A stretch of 64,000 nt of DNA from contig OX442317.1 of the NCBI GenBank assembly GCA_949358305.1, positions 9,304,186-9,368,185 of the forward strand, written 5' to 3'. Shown one piece after another: positions 59,101 through 64,000 of this stretch. The DNA is from Strigamia acuminata (Eukaryota; Arthropoda; Chilopoda; Geophilomorpha; Linotaeniidae). The notes under the pieces are model-generated. The model saw only the letters and a program-made list of their open reading frames with translations, did no database searches and was not told the DNA's origin. A program made the position numbers and the translations under genes. The number at the start of each line of letters is the position of its first letter. The first letter of the stretch is position 1.

Positions 59101-61118
59101 ATGAAATTAGGCGAAGTAAGAGTGGCCGAGGACGACGATTTCAAGCAGTTGATTTCGTGCGTGGACAACCATGAAGGGTGGGACTTGGAATACCGTAAAG
59201 GCCCGACCTTTGTCTGGACTAAAACAACAGAACATACAGATTTTAAAATGATTAAAGTAAGCTTTCTTTTTTCTAATTAAAAAAAAAATAAACAATTAAA
59301 AATAAATAAAATTTCAACTTATTTTTCGTTTAATTTTAATTTATTTTAGTTACAAACCGTTTTTAAGGATGTGAAAGCAAGCTTGGTTTATGATGTACTC
59401 CATGACCCCAATTATAGGAAAATATGGGATAAGCATATGCTGGAGAGTTATGACATAGGATGCCTTAATCCTAACAACGATATAGGATATTATGCAAGTA
59501 GGTGTTGGTTTTATTTGGGGTATGTGGAATTGAATTAATTTTTAATTTTATTTTTTTTTATAGTGAATTGTCCATCCCCCTTGAAAAAGAGGGATTTTGT
59601 TGTTCAGAGATCCTGGCTGGATACAGGAAAAGAGTATTTATTGCTCAATCATTCCGTATATCATAATGTAGGTGTTAGACAGATGTTTGTTCCAGTTAAT
59701 TATATTTATTTGATGCTTAATTGCAGACGATACCGCCTAAAAAAGGTTATATTCGTGCAATATCGTATCTCACCGGTTTTGTAATTCGCTCCGTCGACGA
59801 AGACAGTTGCGAATTCAGTTACGTGACGCACAGCGATCCTAAAGGTGTGCAAGTGATTAACGTTTGTGTCGTACCTTGTTCGCATAACGTTAGAATCTAA
59901 AGTTCGCGCCCGGTATCTCGATGCTAAATTCGTACTGCGCATCTCATTCTGCAAAGACGATTTTCTAATTCCAGTTGTTATTTAGCAGTATTAAGCCTAA
60001 TGTTAGGCCTTAATAATGCTAAAAATAAGGTAAATAAATAAAAATATTTTGGTACTACGCTGTAAATTACTTTTAATAAAGAGTTTATTGTCTGCGCGGA
60101 ACGAATTTAGCATCAAGATACCGGGCGTGAACTGTAGTTCTGGACATTGGTGTTGACACACGTATGCCAAAATTATCTAGTTTAAAAATCTTTACACCAG
60201 ATAATGCAAAGCAAAGCCAGTTGTAGTGTATTACCTCGCTTTAAGCCGCATGCCGCTGTACATGGGTTTACCAACTTTTGAAAACTTCAATACAAAGCTT
60301 ATACCGACGTCTGGTTTTTTGTTTTTTTTTTAATTAAACAAGCCTGGATCTATAATTATATTGGAATTTGGGCTAGAAATTTGTTTTTGTTTAATTTTCT
60401 GAAGGTTATTATTAAAATTTGGGTAAATTTATAGAAATTTGGGCCAATTTCCTACATTTTGGGCATCTAAAATTTTTTTTTAGCATCTTTTGGTTCAATT
60501 CTCATTGAAAATAAATTCGTCTCACTTAAAACGACATGCTGGTAAAACTCAACTACACTACGGAACAAGATATTGAGTTTCACGGGAATGCATTATGTAA
60601 TTCATTTTTGCAAAAGATAATACGTTGTAAAATATTTTTCATACCCCGTGGCCCAACTTATCCCGACTGCCCAGTATAAATTTGTCCCCGTGGCCTGACC
60701 TATCCAGTACTAATTTTGTGTTTGCCTTAATTTCAGGTAAATTACCACCTTGGTTAGTTAATAAATTAAGCCAAATATTTGCACCAAAGGTAGATATACG
60801 CAAACATACAAATTTCTACAATTGTTTATGTAATTGTTTGTGTTTTCAGATGTTGAAAAGAGTGCACAAGGCCTGCCTAGGGTACGATAAGTGGAAAACA
60901 GCGCACAATCCCAGATGTAAACCCTGGTTGTATCCGGAACAAATAACTTTGCCTAGAATTACAATCGACCATGTAAGAACAGCTGAGTCTTAATGTTTTT
61001 GTTTATTCACGATTGTTTTGTTTAGTGCATTGAAAAGGAGGGTTGCAAGGAAGAGGAAGAGGAAGAGGAAGAAGGAAAATTTGATGAAAAGACTTTTATA
61101 GACACTAACGATGATTAA
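59101..61118 (+). CDS. STARD10: START domain lipid transfer protein, STARD10/PCTP type
   Basis: Seven exons in phase: 59101-59256, 59350-59497, 59564-59667, 59727-59844, 60737-60789, 60850-60972 and 61026-61118 (TAA), giving 264 aa. It is almost wholly one START domain, which binds phosphatidylcholine and phosphatidylethanolamine in the cytosol and moves them between membranes. Motifs along it are [129 protein letters not shown] and [15 protein letters not shown]. The C-terminal tail is acidic ([13 protein letters not shown]). These match STARD10 better than PCTP. Intron 4 (59845-60736) is enlarged by a MITE. Confidence 0.92.
59901..60133. mobile_element. MITE in STARD10 intron 4
   Basis: AGTTCGCGCCCGGTATCTCG(ATGCTAAATTCG) at the left mirrors CGAATTTAGCATCAAGATAC(CGGGCGTGAACT) at the right, with two mismatches. 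Length 233 bp. Confidence 0.9.
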
Positions 61119-61119
61119 G

Positions 61120-62228
61120 ATAGTGTTTGTTTACCTAATCCTTCGTTTCTAGTCGTGTTATCGTCCACTTGGTAACACTTAAACCGCATTATATGAATAT
61201 TTTTTTAACATTCTAATTCCTGCATATCAGAATTGAACAGTAAATTCTATTTTTTAATGTAAATCCTCGTTTAATTCGCGGATCCTGAGTAATAGAGTAA
61301 TTAAATATTAATTAATTAATTAGGGTGCAATAGGGTGCTAAATAACCATAGACTTGTCAGTATTAGCACTTGAGAGGAAGAAAATTAGAGGTTTCTTCCG
61401 TTTTCCATGCAATTGGAGAGGATTTGCAGTAACGTAGATTTGTAGATATTGTAGGTCTAATTTATTTTACTACCAACTCGGCAAATCTTTTATCAACTAA
61501 AGTATGTATAGAAATTGTCAAATTTAACGATTGTTGACTACTTAAAGGTTTTCTTCGTGTGTCTTATTGAATTTTCAACTTTTTTGACTCGGGTGATATT
61601 CTGATGTAGGGACGGAACGACTGAACTTGTAAGGGGCACAACATTCATACTTTGTCTGATTTCTGGGCCCAAATTCACGTGTAATTTTCTTTTGGGGGAC
61701 CATAACTCCAAACGGTCGAAGGCGGCCATTTTGGTTCATTTTTTCACACACTAAAAATGTTTGTTTTTGCCTAAAAATATTTTTTTTTACTCAAAATTGA
61801 ATTTCCTTTTCTGAAAACATTTTTTTATCGTCTAATAATGAATGTTTTGGACCAAAAATTGAATGTTTTTGATCAAAAAAGGAATTTTTTAAATCTAAGA
61901 ATGAATAATTTGGGGCCACTTATTGTAGCCTAGGTTCTTGCAGGCTCTAGGGCCACCACTGCACACGGCACAAAAAAAGCGGTTCCGCCACTGCTCCGAC
62001 TATTACTTGGTTTCATTGAAATCACTTCAGTTTAGTGTCATTCTAGAATCTAAATTGCGATGTAAAAATCAAAATACACATTCCTTAGTTATCGAAAATT
62101 CTTTTTTTTTTTTTCATTGTAAAAAAAAAACTTGTTACTTGTTGATTTTTTAAATCAATTCCATTAAAATGTTGAAACTCAATGTTTGATTATTTTCAAC
62201 AGCAGAGATTGAGAAAATAAACTTTATT
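61120..62228. other. Intergenic between STARD10 and MTRF1L
   Basis: Convergent 3' ends. Bases 61745-61915 hold degenerate 20-bp-like A-tract repeats (GGACCAAAAATTGAATGTTT) resembling the minisatellite at 7930. Confidence 0.5.
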
Positions 62229-63691
62229 TTATTCCTGTTTTATCCTCAGCATGTCTTTCGCACTTTGGATCAGATTTTCCAATTTCTCCCGTTTCTCGTA
62301 ATCCCTAAGCTTGAGCACCACGTGCTCCAAACACGTCTTCCCATCGAGCACTCCCACCAAGTTGTGCACCGACAACCCGATGCGGTGGTCCGTGACCCTG
62401 TCCTGAACGAAATTATAAGTCCGGATTTTTTCCGACCGACCGCTCATTCCGACTTGGAGTTTCCGGCTCTGCGATTGGCTCTTGTTGCGCTCGTCCAACT
62501 GCTTCGCGTACAAAAGCGCGCGCAATTTGCCCAGTGCGAATTTCTTGTTCTGCAACTGCGACCGGTCGGTTTGATTCTCGACGCTTATTCCGGTGGGCAA
62601 ATGCACGATGCGTACGGCGCTGTCCGTCGTGTTGACGTGTTGACCCCCGGCTCCCGACGCGCGTTTCGTTTCCACTTTTAAATCGCTCGGATTCAATTCA
62701 AATTGAATCTAAAAAGGAAGAAATAAGTTTAGGCGAATTCGAAGCGACTTTTCGACGTTTCTCTCACTTCGCTCGGTTTGGGTAGAACCGCGACGGCAAC
62801 CGTGCTCGTGTGAATTCGTCCGGATTTCTCCGTTTTCGGCACCCGCTGCACCCTGTGCACCCCGCCCTCGAATTTCAACGTGCCGTACACGTCATCTCCG
62901 CTTATAGTGACGTTTCCTTTCCTAATTCCGCCTAAATTTACCGAAAAAAATTATTATTTCCTTCAAATTGGTCGATTTTTTGCACCTAAGTCGCTTTCGT
63001 CCACTTCGGACGAACTTATAGTCCATTTTTTAAACGCGGAGAAATTGAAATACATTTGGAAAAGATCGTTCGCGAACAACATGGCTTCTTGGCCACCGAC
63101 GCCGGCCGTTATTTCCAATATCACGTCGCTCGTGTCTTCGATGTTGGAGGGAATTAGAAGCTCGGTCATCTGGAAATTGAAATTTAATCAATTATTTTAG
63201 TTAGAAATTGAAATTTAAAACCGTTTACTTGTGTGTCTAACACCTCTAACTTGTCTTCGCAAGTGTTTATATCATCTTTAGCCATTTGTATCATTTCTTT
63301 ATCGCTTTGTGCGTCGTTAATTATGCATTTTAGGTCCGAAATTTCCCTTTTTAATTCGACCGACTCGTTCAAATGCCTCGATAGTGTCTTCAGAACATCT
63401 CTTCTGTATAATTTTCTCCTCGGTTCTATTTCTAGAAAAGAAAACCAATTTTTATTCACTTTAATTAATTTATTTAATTGGCGATTTTTAACTTTTACCA
63501 ATTTTCGCCTCCATTTTCTCGTTTAATAAAAGCCGGACGTAATTTTCCAAAATTTCAGGTTCGAATTTCGAAACACTCGAAAAACATCTCGGGGTATGAC
63601 GAAATAAAGTTTGCCGATAGTTTAGACACGTTTTTAAAACGTTAATTAGTTTCAGACCTCGCATTTTGAAAAATCCTAACACCACAGCCAC
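62229..63691 (-). CDS. MTRF1L: Mitochondrial peptide chain release factor 1-like
   Basis: Class I release factor that reads UAA/UAG and hydrolyses peptidyl-tRNA on mitochondrial ribosomes. Five exons on the minus strand: 63499-63691, 63229-63431, 62986-63169, 62768-62931 and 62229-62708, in phase, 407 aa from the ATG at 63689-63691 or 398 aa from the second ATG (63662-63664). The GGQ catalytic loop is intact in [20 protein letters not shown]. Other PrfA landmarks are [53 protein letters not shown] and [15 protein letters not shown]. The N-terminus is basic and hydroxylated ([14 protein letters not shown]), fitting a mitochondrial targeting peptide. The GGQ makes it a release factor rather than only a rescue protein; MTRF1 itself is not excluded. 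Confidence 0.92.
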
Positions 63692-63850
63692 CCGTTGAAA
63701 AGGTCAGTGCTGCTATATTTTCCTGTTTCCGGAATTCCTCAATAGGTGTAACCTGGTTCTGGGTTCGGATCATGTGATCTGACGATAAACATCCGAGCAA
63801 ATAGTAGCAATCTTTCAAAAGTGAAATACAAATCAACTCCAGCTTAGACG
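63692..63850. promoter_or_regulatory. Short divergent promoter between MTRF1L and the next gene
   Basis: Only 159 bp separate the two start codons, which face away from each other. A CATGTGATCTGACG motif occurs; no TATA box. Confidence 0.5.
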
Positions 63851-64000
63851 ATGTCGGGTGAAGTGCAACATCGGAAGAGAAAAGATAAACGAAAAAGGAA
63901 AAGTGAGTTGAAAATTGATTCGAAAAAGCTTTGCGAGAGCGATCGTTGGCCGGGTCGGGCATGCCAACAGTGTATTTTTAAACACGGCCAAAAGCGCTCC
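63851..64000 (+). CDS. First exon of an unidentified basic protein, cut by the window end
   Basis: From the ATG at 63851 the frame reads MSGEVQHRKRKDKRKRKSEL and stays open to the window end (about 50 codons), with a CQQC pair near the end. A donor-like GGAAAA|GTGAGTTG at 63901 may end the exon after KRKRK. A highly basic start suggests a nuclear or nucleolar protein. Family not recognised. Confidence 0.45.
   Translation, partial: MSGEVQHRKRKDKRKRKSELKIDSKKLCESDRWPGRACQQCIFKHGQKRS

Overview
The window looks like invertebrate nuclear DNA, probably an arthropod or another ecdysozoan, but I cannot name the species. It is AT-rich. Genes are split by short GT-AG introns of about 55-150 bp, and non-coding DNA is crowded with foldback DNA elements and minisatellites. 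No bacterial gene organisation, rRNA, tRNA or CRISPR array was seen.

Genes in order. The 3' part of COG5 (Golgi tether, 1-2274, +); eIF4E3 (cap-binding protein, 3683-5209, -); a small secreted peptide with a predicted GC-AG intron (6932-7292, +); a frameshifted pseudogene (7449-7907, -); a Rab32/38/29-like GTPase (9801-11283, +); two intact DUF229 (alkaline-phosphatase-fold, type II membrane) genes (12980-18051 and 27410-31409, +); a short 3' fragment of the Rab gene with a new in-frame ATG (22735-23188, +); possible exons of a Cys-rich protein (about 34340-38104, +); KCTD1/15 (42940-47453, +); STARD10 (59101-61118, +); mitochondrial release factor MTRF1L/PrfA (62229-63691, -); and the first exon of an unidentified + gene (63851) facing MTRF1L head to head.

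The dominant structural event is a direct tandem duplication. Unit A (5426-19704) is followed, after one extra base, by unit B (19706-32557). Both keep a complete DUF229 gene that differs by only a few residues. Unit B has lost the secreted-peptide gene and most of the Rab gene; the gap is filled by an LTR-like segment (22019-22732). Several mobile elements are present or intact in only one unit, so they date insertions, excisions or deletions after the duplication.

Mobile elements are mostly non-autonomous DNA elements with inverted ends: hAT-like with exact 8-bp target duplications, PIF/Harbinger-like with 3-bp duplications, mariner-like and pogo-like with TA flanks, and several unclassified foldbacks, some nested. 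Minisatellites have A-tract-rich units of 11, 20-21 or 31 bp, close to whole helical turns. The most unusual stretch is 19795-20775, found only in unit B, which contains five 30-nt hairpins with different self-complementary arms around a near-constant 14-nt centre.

The genes are housekeeping or secretory functions without an evident shared pathway. The long intervals 47.5-59 kb and 38-42.9 kb are largely repeats, introns or intergenic DNA.
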